A DNA stretch of 64,000 nucleotides, taken from the NCBI GenBank assembly GCA_018816945.1, contig JAHIVC010000007.1, forward strand, positions 52,107 to 116,106, in the 5' to 3' direction. Below, piece by piece: positions 44,796-55,282 of the stretch; within the stretch, counting starts at the first letter, position 1, and each line of letters opens with the position of its first letter. The position numbers were made by a program, and so were the translations under genes. This DNA is from Bacteroidota bacterium (GTDB lineage Bacteria; Bacteroidota; Bacteroidia; Bacteroidales; GCA-2711565). The notes beneath the pieces are model-generated. The model was not told the DNA's origin and did not search any database. It saw nothing but the letters and a program-made list of their open reading frames with translations.

Positions 44796-44955
44796 ACAAG
44801 CCTGCCTGCGGCCGGCAGGTGGCGGAGTACCAGCCTGCCGGCTGGCAGGTTAGACTCATTCATCCCGATAAGCTACGCTATCGGGATTCGTTCAACTTAG
44901 AATTTTTATAGCGCTAGCACTTATAAAAATTTAGTTTCACGAATAAATAAGGCTT
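44796..44955 (-). repeat. Dispersed repeat B, copy 2
   Basis: Reverse-complement partner of 41340-41497, about 160 bp, with the same order of hairpins. It ends 20 bp before the promoter box of the DUF1573 gene. Confidence 0.8.
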
Positions 44956-44974
44956 CTAATTCAATGATAATTTA

Positions 44975-44982
44975 TACTTTTG
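44975..44982 (+). promoter_or_regulatory. -7 box for the DUF1573 gene
   Basis: TACTTTTG matches TAnnTTTG, only 5 bp ahead of the ATG at 44987, implying a nearly leaderless mRNA if used. Confidence 0.4.
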
Positions 44983-44986
44983 CATC

Positions 44987-45451
44987 ATGAAGCGAAATAA
45001 CACATTTTCTTTTCTTTTTATTTTCTTGATTTTTCTATTGACCATGGTTGGATGTAATTCTCAATCGCAGCGTTCTGAGAAAAATGTGGATTCAGCAAAT
45101 GCTCAAAACAGCTCAAATGAAGCTGTTAATTCAGATGAACCACCAAAAATAGTATTTATTGAAAACGAATATGATTTTGGTGAACTTAAGGAAGGAGAAA
45201 TGATAACACATGCTTTCAAATTCAGCAATTCCGGTGGTTCCGACCTGATAATCTCTGATGTAAAAACATCCTGCGGATGCACGGCAAGCGACTTCCCGAG
45301 AGAACCCATAAAACCTGGAGGAACCGGTGTTATTAAACTTACCTTTGACAGCCGTGCGCAGATAGGGTATCAAAACAAAACGGCAACCATTGAAACAAAT
45401 GCTTCACCAGACAAGGTTTTTATTCGAATAAAAGCAACCGTAAGAAAGTAA
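44987..45451 (+). CDS. DUF1573 lipoprotein
   Basis: A 154 aa lipoprotein with a hydrophobic N-terminus ending in MVGC (Cys 23), a Ser/Asn-rich linker, then one DUF1573 immunoglobulin-like domain: YDFGELKEGEMITHAFKF, SGGSDLIISDVKTSCGCTASD, and GGTGVIKLTFDS. The family is common in Bacteroidota and its function is unknown. It leads the block with yajC, ybbR and coaE. Confidence 0.92.
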   Translation: MKRNNTFSFLFIFLIFLLTMVGCNSQSQRSEKNVDSANAQNSSNEAVNSDEPPKIVFIENEYDFGELKEGEMITHAFKFSNSGGSDLIISDVKTSCGCTASDFPREPIKPGGTGVIKLTFDSRAQIGYQNKTATIETNASPDKVFIRIKATVRK

Positions 45452-45478
45452 TAAATTAAACATAAAACAAAGTTCACA

Positions 45479-45790
45479 ATGACAATCTCAAACATCTTAT
45501 TATTCATGCCTCAAGAAGGCCAAGAAGGAGGCGGACTTATGTCATTCCTCCCGTTAATTTTAATTGTAGTCGTTTTCTACATGTTCTTCATTCGGCCACA
45601 AATGAAAAAGACAAAAGAACAAAAGAAATATCGTGAGTCGCTAAAAAAAGGGGATAAAATAATTACTATTGGAGGAATCCATGGGAAAATCCTTGAAGTC
45701 CGGGATAAAACTTTCATCATTGAAGTTGATGGGGGAAACAAACTTACTATCGAAAGATCTGCAGTAGGTGGAGACGCTCCATTAGCCTAA
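45479..45790 (+). CDS. yajC: Preprotein translocase subunit YajC
   Basis: YajC is a small accessory subunit of the SecDF-YajC complex at the inner membrane. The 103 aa product has one membrane segment (about 18-38, LPLILIVVVFYMFFIRPQ), followed by the conserved KKTKEQKKYRESLKKGDKI and GGIHGKI segment. The N-terminal FMPQEGQEGGG stretch is typical of Bacteroidota. It lies 28 bp after the DUF1573 gene. Confidence 0.94.
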   Translation: MTISNILLFMPQEGQEGGGLMSFLPLILIVVVFYMFFIRPQMKKTKEQKKYRESLKKGDKIITIGGIHGKILEVRDKTFIIEVDGGNKLTIERSAVGGDAPLA

Positions 45791-45907
45791 TCTTAACTAC
45801 AAACAAATTCCATAATCAGGAATTCTATATTGTTATAGGATTCCTTTTTTATTAACTTGCAGAAAAAAACAGTGAAACTAGCCATTTCATATATATTGGA
45901 GAGTGCA

Positions 45908-46870
45908 ATGAGAATGAAGAATTTAAGAGACAAAGCCCGTCTTTCTATTTTTCTTATCTGCCTTTTAATATCTGTATCCATTTGGCTATTAATTAAGATG
46001 TCAAAAGAATATTCATCTGACGTTCCCTATGAAATTAATTTCGTTAATCCACCTTCCGATCAGATCATAACAAAAGCATTTGATTCAGTTGTTTATCTAA
46101 AAATTGATTCCAGAGGCTCTGATTTATTAACTGAGATTTATTTTAAAAAGAAAAAGTCTCTCATTATTGATCTGCAAAATGTAAAAATTTATAATACCGG
46201 TTCAGGCTTTGGCTATTATATTCTAAGTTCATCGCTATTTAACCAAATCAGAAATCAAAATGAGTTTCCAAATTCCATCAGCAAAATTTCACCTGATACG
46301 CTTTACATAAATCTTGAAAAAACCATCAGTAAACAAGTGGATGTTCTTCTTAACATGGATATAATTCCTAAGCAACAACATTATGTTTATGGAAAGATTA
46401 CGCAATCAGTACAAAAGATTACGATCAGTGGGCCACCATCATTGATTGATTCCATTAATTCTATATCAACCGAATATATAAAGCTTGTCAATATTCAAAG
46501 TGATCAATTATTTGGACTCAAACTTGTTAATCCATATAGAGAAACCCAAGTTCATCTTTCATCCGATTCAGTTCAGGTGCAAATTCCAATTGAACAATTT
46601 ACTGAGAGTTCTATGATTGTTCCAATACAAATATTTGAGAAAAACGATTTACGAATTAAATTATTCCCTGAAACTGTTACCGTCAAATTTTTGATAGCGC
46701 TAAAAGATTTTGACAGAATAACCCCTGACATATTTTCTGCTGTTATTCATTATGATGAGCGATCATTAAACTCTCAGAAAATAGAGTTAGAACGTTATCC
46801 AACCTTTATCGAAATTATTGATTTTCAACCAAAATCTGTTGAGTACTTAATTCTGCTTAACAATGTTTAA
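45908..46870 (+). CDS. YbbR-like domain protein
   Basis: A membrane-anchored protein with one N-terminal hydrophobic segment (SIFLICLLISVSIWLLI) and extracytoplasmic YbbR-like beta repeats (for example ISKQVDVLLNMDIIP and KITISGPPSLIDSI). In Firmicutes YbbR proteins regulate diadenylate cyclase; in Bacteroidota they occur with yajC and coaE and the role is unclear. The frame extends to a TTG at 45857, but ATG 45908 (320 aa) puts the membrane segment at the usual distance. It overlaps coaE by eight bases. Confidence 0.85.
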   Translation: MRMKNLRDKARLSIFLICLLISVSIWLLIKMSKEYSSDVPYEINFVNPPSDQIITKAFDSVVYLKIDSRGSDLLTEIYFKKKKSLIIDLQNVKIYNTGSGFGYYILSSSLFNQIRNQNEFPNSISKISPDTLYINLEKTISKQVDVLLNMDIIPKQQHYVYGKITQSVQKITISGPPSLIDSINSISTEYIKLVNIQSDQLFGLKLVNPYRETQVHLSSDSVQVQIPIEQFTESSMIVPIQIFEKNDLRIKLFPETVTVKFLIALKDFDRITPDIFSAVIHYDERSLNSQKIELERYPTFIEIIDFQPKSVEYLILLNNV

Positions 46871-47450
46871 GATAGGATTAACCGGAAATATGGGCAGTGG
46901 TAAGACAACTGTTGCCAGGATTTTCCAAGTGCTAGGCGTACCAATATTTTATGCCGATATTGAAGCAAAAAAAGTGCTTGAACGTGAAAGTATCATTCTC
47001 CGGTTAAGTTCTTTTTTTGGGTCGAATATTATTGATAACAGCGGTAAAATTGACAGGAAACAGATGGCTTTATTGGTATTTAATAATAAAAATGCTTTAG
47101 ATTTTCTTAACAAGATAATTCATCCGGAAGTAGCCAATTTATTTCAAAGTTGGATTATTACCAATTCAAAAGCTCCATATATTATTCATGAAGCTGCCAT
47201 ACTTTTCGAAAGTGGGTTTGATAAATACATGGATACCGTGATATACGTTTACGCGCCTGAAATAATGAGAATAGAACGAATTATTGATAGGGATAAGATA
47301 AGTTCTGAAGAAGTGAAACAAAGGCTGGGAAATCAGTGGGATGATGAGAAAAAGCTATCGTTTTCCGAACATATTATTAAAAATGATGGCAATAATCTTT
47401 TAATCCCCCAGATTTTAAAAATTCACAAAATATACCAAAGTAATATTTAG
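46863..47450 (+). CDS. coaE: Dephospho-CoA kinase
   Basis: CoaE phosphorylates the 3'-OH of dephospho-CoA in the last step of coenzyme A synthesis. The 195 aa protein has the P-loop GLTGNMGSGKTT (about 5-16), FYADIEAKKVL, and the lid region RIIDRDKISSEEVKQRLGNQW. The length is normal. Its start codon lies eight bases inside the ybbR-like gene, suggesting coupled translation. A bidirectional hairpin terminator follows. Confidence 0.95.
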   Translation: MFKIGLTGNMGSGKTTVARIFQVLGVPIFYADIEAKKVLERESIILRLSSFFGSNIIDNSGKIDRKQMALLVFNNKNALDFLNKIIHPEVANLFQSWIITNSKAPYIIHEAAILFESGFDKYMDTVIYVYAPEIMRIERIIDRDKISSEEVKQRLGNQWDDEKKLSFSEHIIKNDGNNLLIPQILKIHKIYQSNI

Positions 47451-47510
47451 TTGAGGGCTTAAATCAATTCTGAGATTTTTATGGTATAATCATATTAACA
47501 ATATTTAATA

Positions 47511-47545
47511 ATGAAAAAAGGCTGCATTTCTGCAGCCTTTTATTA
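47511..47545. terminator. Bidirectional terminator between coaE and the LruC gene
   Basis: Arms GGCTGCA (47520-47526) and TGCAGCC (47531-47537) with a four-base loop are flanked by A-run and T-run on either side. It serves coaE on the plus strand and the convergent LruC gene on the minus strand. Confidence 0.85.
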
Positions 47546-47567
47546 TAATTATCTTTATCTACTTTAA

Positions 47568-48581
47568 TTAAGGAGCCTGATAAAGGTTTCCTGAAGTTCT
47601 AAAAACACCTTCGGTAGTAATAGAATACCAGTTAGTATAAAGAGTACCTCCGCTTTCTGCCCAAGCACCAAAACGCAAATAAGCCCAATTAATGTCTATA
47701 CTTTCTCTAGGATATTCAAAAATCCCAGGAATATCAAGTACCCATGGATAATTTTTACGTGTTTTGTAAGTGCTGTTTGTCAAAGGTTGAGAATAATCAT
47801 CAGCAGTCATAAATAAGCCAACGTCAGCTAAATCAGTTGGAGGATAATTAACTTTATGTACTTCACGACCTCTACCTTCATTTATAAAATCAGCAATCAA
47901 GAACGGATTAAAATTAGCTTGGTTGATGAGGAAGTCCGTAGAAAGTTTTTCAACACCAGGTCTTGGTGTAATATGAATCTCTAAAGTATCATTTGGTGCG
48001 TAGATACTATTACCTGTACCGTACTGTGTATTATTAGCCCATCTTGGCATAATATCACTAACATTATCGGTTACGATAACAACTGGATTTGTTTGTCCAT
48101 TTTCCCAACCATCTGTTGTAGTAGTATAACCGGCGAGTACAGAATTTCCAGTAACGACAAATCCTGTTGTATCCAAGCCTGTTAATTCGAATCCGAATCC
48201 ATTATCGGTTCCGGCTCCTGTAGCTCTAAAAATAAATGTACCAACAATATCAGTAATAAAATTACTGGCATTGGTAACAGTTCTAAATTGATACGATACC
48301 ACTAGGTCATTAAAATCATAATCGCCTTTAGCAGGCCATAAATCTTCAAATGCCAATGTTGCGTAAGTGCTCGGATAGTAAGAAGATCCGTCTTTCAGGG
48401 TACTGGTGGAATTCATCGGAATTCTCCAATCAAAATTTGCGGGTATAATCAAATCCTCCATATTCTTTACTTGAATATCAAGGTTTTCATCTTCCCCAAT
48501 CTTATGAACATCTTTATTACAAGCACTCAAAACTATCGCAAAAACAACTAAAAGATAAAGAAATGGTTTGAGAGTTTTCAT
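47568..48581 (-). CDS. LruC domain lipoprotein
   Basis: A 337 aa lipoprotein with signal peptide ending VLSAC (Cys 21). The hallmark of LruC/DUF4842 proteins is clear: FEDLWPAKGDYDFNDLVVSY (about 78-97), whose acidic motif is Ca2+-binding-like. The C-terminal half is beta-rich (FGAWAESGG, TEGVFRTSGN). LruC proteins are surface proteins of Bacteroidota and Leptospira with unknown function. It stands alone between two terminator/gap regions, with 296 AT-rich bases upstream and no obvious promoter box. Confidence 0.9.
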   Translation of the reverse strand: MKTLKPFLYLLVVFAIVLSACNKDVHKIGEDENLDIQVKNMEDLIIPANFDWRIPMNSTSTLKDGSSYYPSTYATLAFEDLWPAKGDYDFNDLVVSYQFRTVTNASNFITDIVGTFIFRATGAGTDNGFGFELTGLDTTGFVVTGNSVLAGYTTTTDGWENGQTNPVVIVTDNVSDIMPRWANNTQYGTGNSIYAPNDTLEIHITPRPGVEKLSTDFLINQANFNPFLIADFINEGRGREVHKVNYPPTDLADVGLFMTADDYSQPLTNSTYKTRKNYPWVLDIPGIFEYPRESIDINWAYLRFGAWAESGGTLYTNWYSITTEGVFRTSGNLYQAP

Positions 48582-48877
48582 AAGTTTAATTTTAATCTTA
48601 ATTAATAACTATTGTAAATTAACTTGTAAAAGTATAAAAATATATAATACAATGCAAGAAATTCTATAAGTATTTTACCTATAAACCAAAAAAAAATTAG
48701 GTAAATAACCTATTGCAATAAATAAATTTTTCTAAATTTATTTTAAATGTCTGTATTTCATTAGGATACCCTTATCAACTGGGATTTATTCTAATCATTA
48801 AAAACAATGGTAAACTCCATCAAAAAAGGAAAAAAATAAACTTACTACTGACCAAAACCTACAACTAATATTTTCGG
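48582..48877. other. AT-rich gap between LruC gene and yidC
   Basis: Nothing coding was seen. A small inverted repeat AGGT-N5-ACCT lies near 48700-48712. No clear TAnnTTTG box for the LruC gene was found. Confidence 0.4.
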
Positions 48878-50836
48878 TTATTTCTTTGGAGATGAATAGC
48901 CTCGTTTTTTGGCTGCGTCCTCCAATCTTTTCTGAAAGTTTGATTTCACAACAGGTTTTTTCTTATTAAGTTCGATTTGTTTTAATATTTTCTTCTCATC
49001 TATGGTAGCCCTGATCACGTACATTTGTCCGAAAGTGATGACATTGGCAAGGAAATAGTAATAACTCAACCCCGAAGCATATCCATTGAACATCCCTAAA
49101 AACATGATCGGCATCAGGTACATCATGGTCTTCATTCCGGGCATTTGCTGACCTCCTGAGGCCATCATATCATTATTCATTTTTGTATAGATGATGGTAG
49201 ATACCGTCATTAACAATGTAAACAAACTAATGTGATTACCATAAACACTGCTTAAAATTGGAATTTGAGCTGTCCATGAAAATATTGAATCATAAGAAGA
49301 TAAATCGGTTGCCCATAAAAAGGATTGCTGCCTCAATTCGATAGATGAAGGGAAAAATCGAAACATTGCAAACAAAATAGGCATCTGTAAAAGCATAGGT
49401 ACGCAACCTGCCATAGGATTAACCCCTGCCTTTTTATAAAGAGCCATAACAGCTTGCTGCTTTTTCATGGCATCTTCCTTCTTTGGGAATTTCAAACCAA
49501 GCTCATCAATTTCGGGCTTTAAAACCCTCATTTTAGCCGTTGATTTGTAAGTTTTATAGGCTATTGGGAAAAGAACCAATTTTAACAGAATAGTCAAAAC
49601 TAAGATTATTATTCCATAGTTCCACCCAAACCCACCTAAAAAGTTGAACACGGGTATAACAGCATAAATATTTATCCATGCTAATGGTGCGAAACTCCAA
49701 CCTAAAGGAATTTGTCGTTCGAGTCCAAGATGATATTTGCGCAGGATACTATACTTATTTGGGCCGAAATAAAATGACATTTGAATTGATTGGTGGTCCG
49801 AAACAGCGTAAGGAATTCCTATTGTCGATTTCATGGATTTCAAATACCTTGGATCATTTGCATAACCAGGATCGGTGAAACCACTAATTTCAGCATTTAC
49901 AAATGCATCATTGGCAATGAGTGCTGTAGAAAAAAATCGCTGTTTATATGAAATCCATTTTACCTTTGATTTTAAAACTTCACTATCGTCCTTTGTTTCC
50001 GAGAGGTAATCCACATCATCGCTGGCATATTTATAAAAAACGGTTGGCCCATTCCAACGATCAATGCTTCTTTCCTGTTTAAGAATATTGGTTTCCCACT
50101 CCAGATTTAGATAATTAGCATTTGTTGCTAATACGTCCTTTAATCCAACTATGTTGATTTTATAATCGAACATATACTTATTTCCCGAAATTGTATATAA
50201 AAACTCAATATACCGGTTCGGGTTATAGGCTCCTTCTCCATTATCAGTGTATAAACGCATACCAAACGACACGGACTCATCTCCTTTTATTTTTATAACA
50301 TCTTCGCCTGAATGATCCACATCGGGCCAAAAGGGTTGAAAATAAAAATCCTGTGTATTCAAACGATAATTGTCTATAAAAAATGATATCCCGAATTTAT
50401 TGGCATCTGAATCGAATAAAATAAGGGGTAGTGAATCATAGGTTTGATATCCGGTTAATTCAGCAGATAGGATACGTGCGCCTTTATTTGTGAATTGAAG
50501 TTTGAGAAGTTCGTTTTCAATGGTAGTTATTTTTTCGTCACCAATTGCCGAATTGGCAAATACACTGTATTTTGATTTCTGAACAGAGGTAAGAACCTCT
50601 TGACTTCCAGAAACATTTGCAATCTTAGTATCCGTATTTTGAGATTCACCCGTAGGTGCAATTTTCGTTTTATTGATAGAATCCTGCCGCAGATAATTAG
50701 CCTGATTTACCGCCGAGATCGAATCCTGAACTCGTTGCCTTTCATTAATTTCTTCTTTAGATGGTTTTAGTAAAATACTCCATATGATAAATATGGCTCC
50801 AAGGAGTAAAACTCCAATTATATTATTTTTATTCAT
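48878..50836 (-). CDS. yidC: Membrane protein insertase YidC
   Basis: YidC inserts and folds inner-membrane proteins alone or with Sec. The 652 aa protein begins with a membrane segment (NIIGVLLLGAIFIIWSILL, about 5-23), then a large periplasmic beta-sandwich domain to about 370, and the conserved Oxa1-type core: NYGIIILVLTILLKLVLFP, a MRVLKPEIDELGLKFPKKE cytoplasmic hairpin, MAGCVPMLLQMPILFAMFRF and YYFLANVITFGQ. It ends in a basic tail. It follows pyrG by 88 bp in the same direction, a common order in Bacteroidota. Confidence 0.96.
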   Translation of the reverse strand: MNKNNIIGVLLLGAIFIIWSILLKPSKEEINERQRVQDSISAVNQANYLRQDSINKTKIAPTGESQNTDTKIANVSGSQEVLTSVQKSKYSVFANSAIGDEKITTIENELLKLQFTNKGARILSAELTGYQTYDSLPLILFDSDANKFGISFFIDNYRLNTQDFYFQPFWPDVDHSGEDVIKIKGDESVSFGMRLYTDNGEGAYNPNRYIEFLYTISGNKYMFDYKINIVGLKDVLATNANYLNLEWETNILKQERSIDRWNGPTVFYKYASDDVDYLSETKDDSEVLKSKVKWISYKQRFFSTALIANDAFVNAEISGFTDPGYANDPRYLKSMKSTIGIPYAVSDHQSIQMSFYFGPNKYSILRKYHLGLERQIPLGWSFAPLAWINIYAVIPVFNFLGGFGWNYGIIILVLTILLKLVLFPIAYKTYKSTAKMRVLKPEIDELGLKFPKKEDAMKKQQAVMALYKKAGVNPMAGCVPMLLQMPILFAMFRFFPSSIELRQQSFLWATDLSSYDSIFSWTAQIPILSSVYGNHISLFTLLMTVSTIIYTKMNNDMMASGGQQMPGMKTMMYLMPIMFLGMFNGYASGLSYYYFLANVITFGQMYVIRATIDEKKILKQIELNKKKPVVKSNFQKRLEDAAKKRGYSSPKK

Positions 50837-50924
50837 TTATTCTAAAAGTTTGACCAGGTTTGTTGCCTATGCTTAAAAAATTCAATTATATCAAGAACTG
50901 TTCCTTTGTATTTATTATGCCAAA

Positions 50925-52586
<1,662 letters not shown>

Positions 52587-52620
52587 TTACCCCTTGGGGT
52601 ATTTTGTTGGCAAAATTATA

Positions 52621-52659
52621 AAAATACAGAGCCTTTTGAAAGAAAGGCTCTGTATTTTT
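52621..52659 (-). terminator. gap terminator
   Basis: Sixteen-base arms (about 52621-52636 and 52643-52658) built on TACAGAGCCTTT with a six-base loop; on the minus strand it ends in a T-run. It lies about 11 bp after the gap stop codon. Confidence 0.85.
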
Positions 52660-52669
52660 CAATATATCT

Positions 52670-54130
52670 TTAATAATATCTGTAACTCTTGACTTTAGCG
52701 ATGTGTTTTGCCAACCTGATAACCTGAATAGTATACCCAAATTCATTGTCGTACCAAAGATAAACTACGATGTTTTTACCATCGGATGAAACCTTAGTGG
52801 CAGGGCTGTCGAATATACATGCAGCTGAATCGCCAATAAAATCTGATGATACAGCTTCTTCAGAACTGGAATATCTGATCTGCTCTACCATCGTACCTTT
52901 TAACGATGCGTGCAAGATCAGGTCATTTAATTCTTTGACTGAAGTTTGTTTTTTTACGGTCAGGGTTAGAATTACCAATGAAACATTTGGAGTTGGAACA
53001 CGAATTGCATTCCCTGTTAATTTACCGGCTAAACTTGGGATTACTTTTACTGCTGCCGAAGCTGCTCCCGTATCAGTAATTACCATATTCGTAGGAGCTG
53101 ACCGCCCTCTTCTGACCTTGCTATGAAAATTATCTAGCAGGTTCTGATCGTTCGTATACGAGTGAATAGTTTCGAGGTGCCCCCTTTCTATCCCAAGACT
53201 TTCCTCCAGCACTTTCAGAACAGGAACTGCCGCATTTGTGGTACAAGATGCTGCCGACCAAATCTTATAATCATCCGGATTATGTTCACGATGATTCGCT
53301 CCGTAAACAATATTTGGAATATTACCTTTCCCTGGTGCTGTGAGTAAAACTTTTGCAATACCCTTTGCTTTTAAGTGACGCGATAAACCATCATAATCTC
53401 TTAAAATACCTGTGTTATCAATCAATAAAGCATTTTCAATTCCATATGCAGTATAATCAATATCTTCAGGACGACTGGCTTCTATCATTTTGATGGTATG
53501 TCCATTGGCAAAAATGGTATTATCATCAACATTCTCAATTGCAACACCTCTGAATGGACCATGAATCGAATCCTGACGAAACAATGAAGCCCTCTTTTTC
53601 ATTGATTCACCGGTGTTATTTCTCGCCACGATTGCCCGAACCCGCAGTTGTGTTCCATTACCCTGAATAATTAATTCACGAGCAACCAATCGACCGATCC
53701 TGCCAAATCCATACAAAACTACATCGACTGGTTTATCATAAGTTGGTTTTTTACCTATCAAGTCCGACAACTTATCTTGTATAAAATCGTCGATGTTTTT
53801 ATAATTTGCTTTTTCTTCAACCCATTCAAAGTTCAAACGACCTATATCGATTCGAGCATTTATAATATCAGCTCTAAATATAGCTTTCGCCAAATCCAAA
53901 GAATCTTTAACCAACAATGTTTTTGCTACAATTTGTATGGATTTAAAATGTTTTAACAAAACTTTACTTGCGGTTCTATCAAGCAATTGACTTCTGAATA
54001 TGATTAGCTCAACAGCTTTATCATAAAACAATTGACTAATAATTGTTATGAATTCGTTAGCAATCTTCTCATCACTTACCCATTTATTTAACGATTTTTC
54101 GAAATGATGATTCTCATTTGACTGGTTCAT
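52670..54130 (-). CDS. gap: Glyceraldehyde-3-phosphate dehydrogenase, long Bacteroidota form
   Basis: GAPDH of 486 aa. The NAD-binding part starts at about 127 with DVVLYGFGRIGRLVAREL, and the catalytic Cys 296 lies in AASCTTNAAVP with the partner His in ETIHSYTNDQNL. An extra N-terminal region of about 125 residues, helical and without a known motif (FIIFRSQLLDRTASKVL-like segment), precedes the normal enzyme; such long forms occur in other Bacteroidota. The Pro/Thr-rich coenzyme site does not tell NAD from NADP use. A terminator follows. Confidence 0.93.
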   Translation of the reverse strand: MNQSNENHHFEKSLNKWVSDEKIANEFITIISQLFYDKAVELIIFRSQLLDRTASKVLLKHFKSIQIVAKTLLVKDSLDLAKAIFRADIINARIDIGRLNFEWVEEKANYKNIDDFIQDKLSDLIGKKPTYDKPVDVVLYGFGRIGRLVARELIIQGNGTQLRVRAIVARNNTGESMKKRASLFRQDSIHGPFRGVAIENVDDNTIFANGHTIKMIEASRPEDIDYTAYGIENALLIDNTGILRDYDGLSRHLKAKGIAKVLLTAPGKGNIPNIVYGANHREHNPDDYKIWSAASCTTNAAVPVLKVLEESLGIERGHLETIHSYTNDQNLLDNFHSKVRRGRSAPTNMVITDTGAASAAVKVIPSLAGKLTGNAIRVPTPNVSLVILTLTVKKQTSVKELNDLILHASLKGTMVEQIRYSSSEEAVSSDFIGDSAACIFDSPATKVSSDGKNIVVYLWYDNEFGYTIQVIRLAKHIAKVKSYRYY

Positions 54131-54203
54131 GTTTAGTTAGGTTTTGAGGTTAATATTTGATCTTAAGAATGAAAGAAACACACACCCAAAAATAAACAAA
54201 AAA

Positions 54204-54235
54204 GGATTACCAATAAAGAATTTTATTAGTAATCC
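54204..54235 (-). terminator. rpoD terminator
   Basis: Arms GGATTAC...AATAAA (54204-54217) and the near-complement (54222-54235), with one mismatch, enclose a four-base loop. On the minus strand the stem is followed by a T-rich tract. It lies 28 bp after the sigma factor stop. Confidence 0.8.
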
Positions 54236-54262
54236 ACTGTTAATAAGTTAATAAAAACCCAC

Positions 54263-55129
54263 CTATTCTCCCAAATATACTTTTAGTAATTTGCTTCGAG
54301 AATTATGCTTTAATCTTCGTATTGCTTTTTCCTTAATTTGACGAACTCTTTCTCTTGTAAGGTCGAATTTAGCCCCGATTTCTTCCAAAGTATACTCATG
54401 GTTAGTACCAATTCCAAAATACAAATTGATCACGTCTCTTTCTTTTTCAGTGAGGGTTGCCAATGATCGTTGAATTTCTCTGCCCAATGATTCTTTCATC
54501 AGAAAAGAATCGGTAGGCAGGGTATCTTCAGGCATAAAAACATCCAAAAATCTCAGATCATCATCATTGGTTAACGGAGCATCCATTGAAACATATTTTG
54601 TTGAAATTTTAAGTGCTGCATCAATTTTATGTCCCGGCATTTCCAAAGAATCTGCAATTTCATCAGCTGATGGTGATCGCTGAAGTTCTTGCTCCAATCT
54701 GGAAGAAACCTTTTTAATCTTATTTAGTGAACCAACCTGATTTAATGGCAACCGCACTATTCTTGATTGCTCAGCCAGTGCCTGTAAAATAGATTGTCGA
54801 ATCCACCAAACTGCATAAGAGATAAATTTGAAACCCCTTGTTTCGTCGAATCTTTTGGCAGCCTTAATTAAGCCCAGGTTACCTTCATTGATACAATCCG
54901 GTAAACTTAAACCTTGGTTTTGATATTGCTTTGCAACAGAAACCACAAAACGTAAATTTGCTTTCGTTAATTTTTCAAGTGCAACCTGATCACCTGCTTT
55001 AATTCTTTGAGCTAAAATTACTTCCTCCTCAGCAGTAATTAATTCTTCCTTCCCTATATCCTGTAAATATTTATCGAGAGAAGCCGTTTCTCTATTTGTT
55101 ATTGACTTCGTTATTTTTAATTGCCTCAT
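54263..55129 (-). CDS. rpoD: Primary RNA polymerase sigma factor (sigma-70/RpoD type)
   Basis: The 288 aa length and sequence match the short primary sigma factor of Bacteroidota. It lacks region 1.1 and most of the non-conserved region. Region 1.2 ([16 protein letters not shown]), region 2 ([31 protein letters not shown], then [15 protein letters not shown] for -7 recognition), region 3 ([10 protein letters not shown]) and region 4 ([35 protein letters not shown]) are all visible. It would read the TAnnTTTG promoters found throughout the window. An AAGGAAAAC stretch precedes the ATG. Confidence 0.96.
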   Translation of the reverse strand: MRQLKITKSITNRETASLDKYLQDIGKEELITAEEEVILAQRIKAGDQVALEKLTKANLRFVVSVAKQYQNQGLSLPDCINEGNLGLIKAAKRFDETRGFKFISYAVWWIRQSILQALAEQSRIVRLPLNQVGSLNKIKKVSSRLEQELQRSPSADEIADSLEMPGHKIDAALKISTKYVSMDAPLTNDDDLRFLDVFMPEDTLPTDSFLMKESLGREIQRSLATLTEKERDVINLYFGIGTNHEYTLEEIGAKFDLTRERVRQIKEKAIRRLKHNSRSKLLKVYLGE

Positions 55130-55282
55130 GTTTTCCTTTTTTATTCAAAATCTCCTATCAATCAGTACATTATTTAATAATTACCGATTTAAACAAATAT
55201 AATGAGAAATATGCAGACTTGAAAGTTTTAATTCAATTATTTTCAATAAAATACAGATTTATTTATAATTGATCCAAATAAA

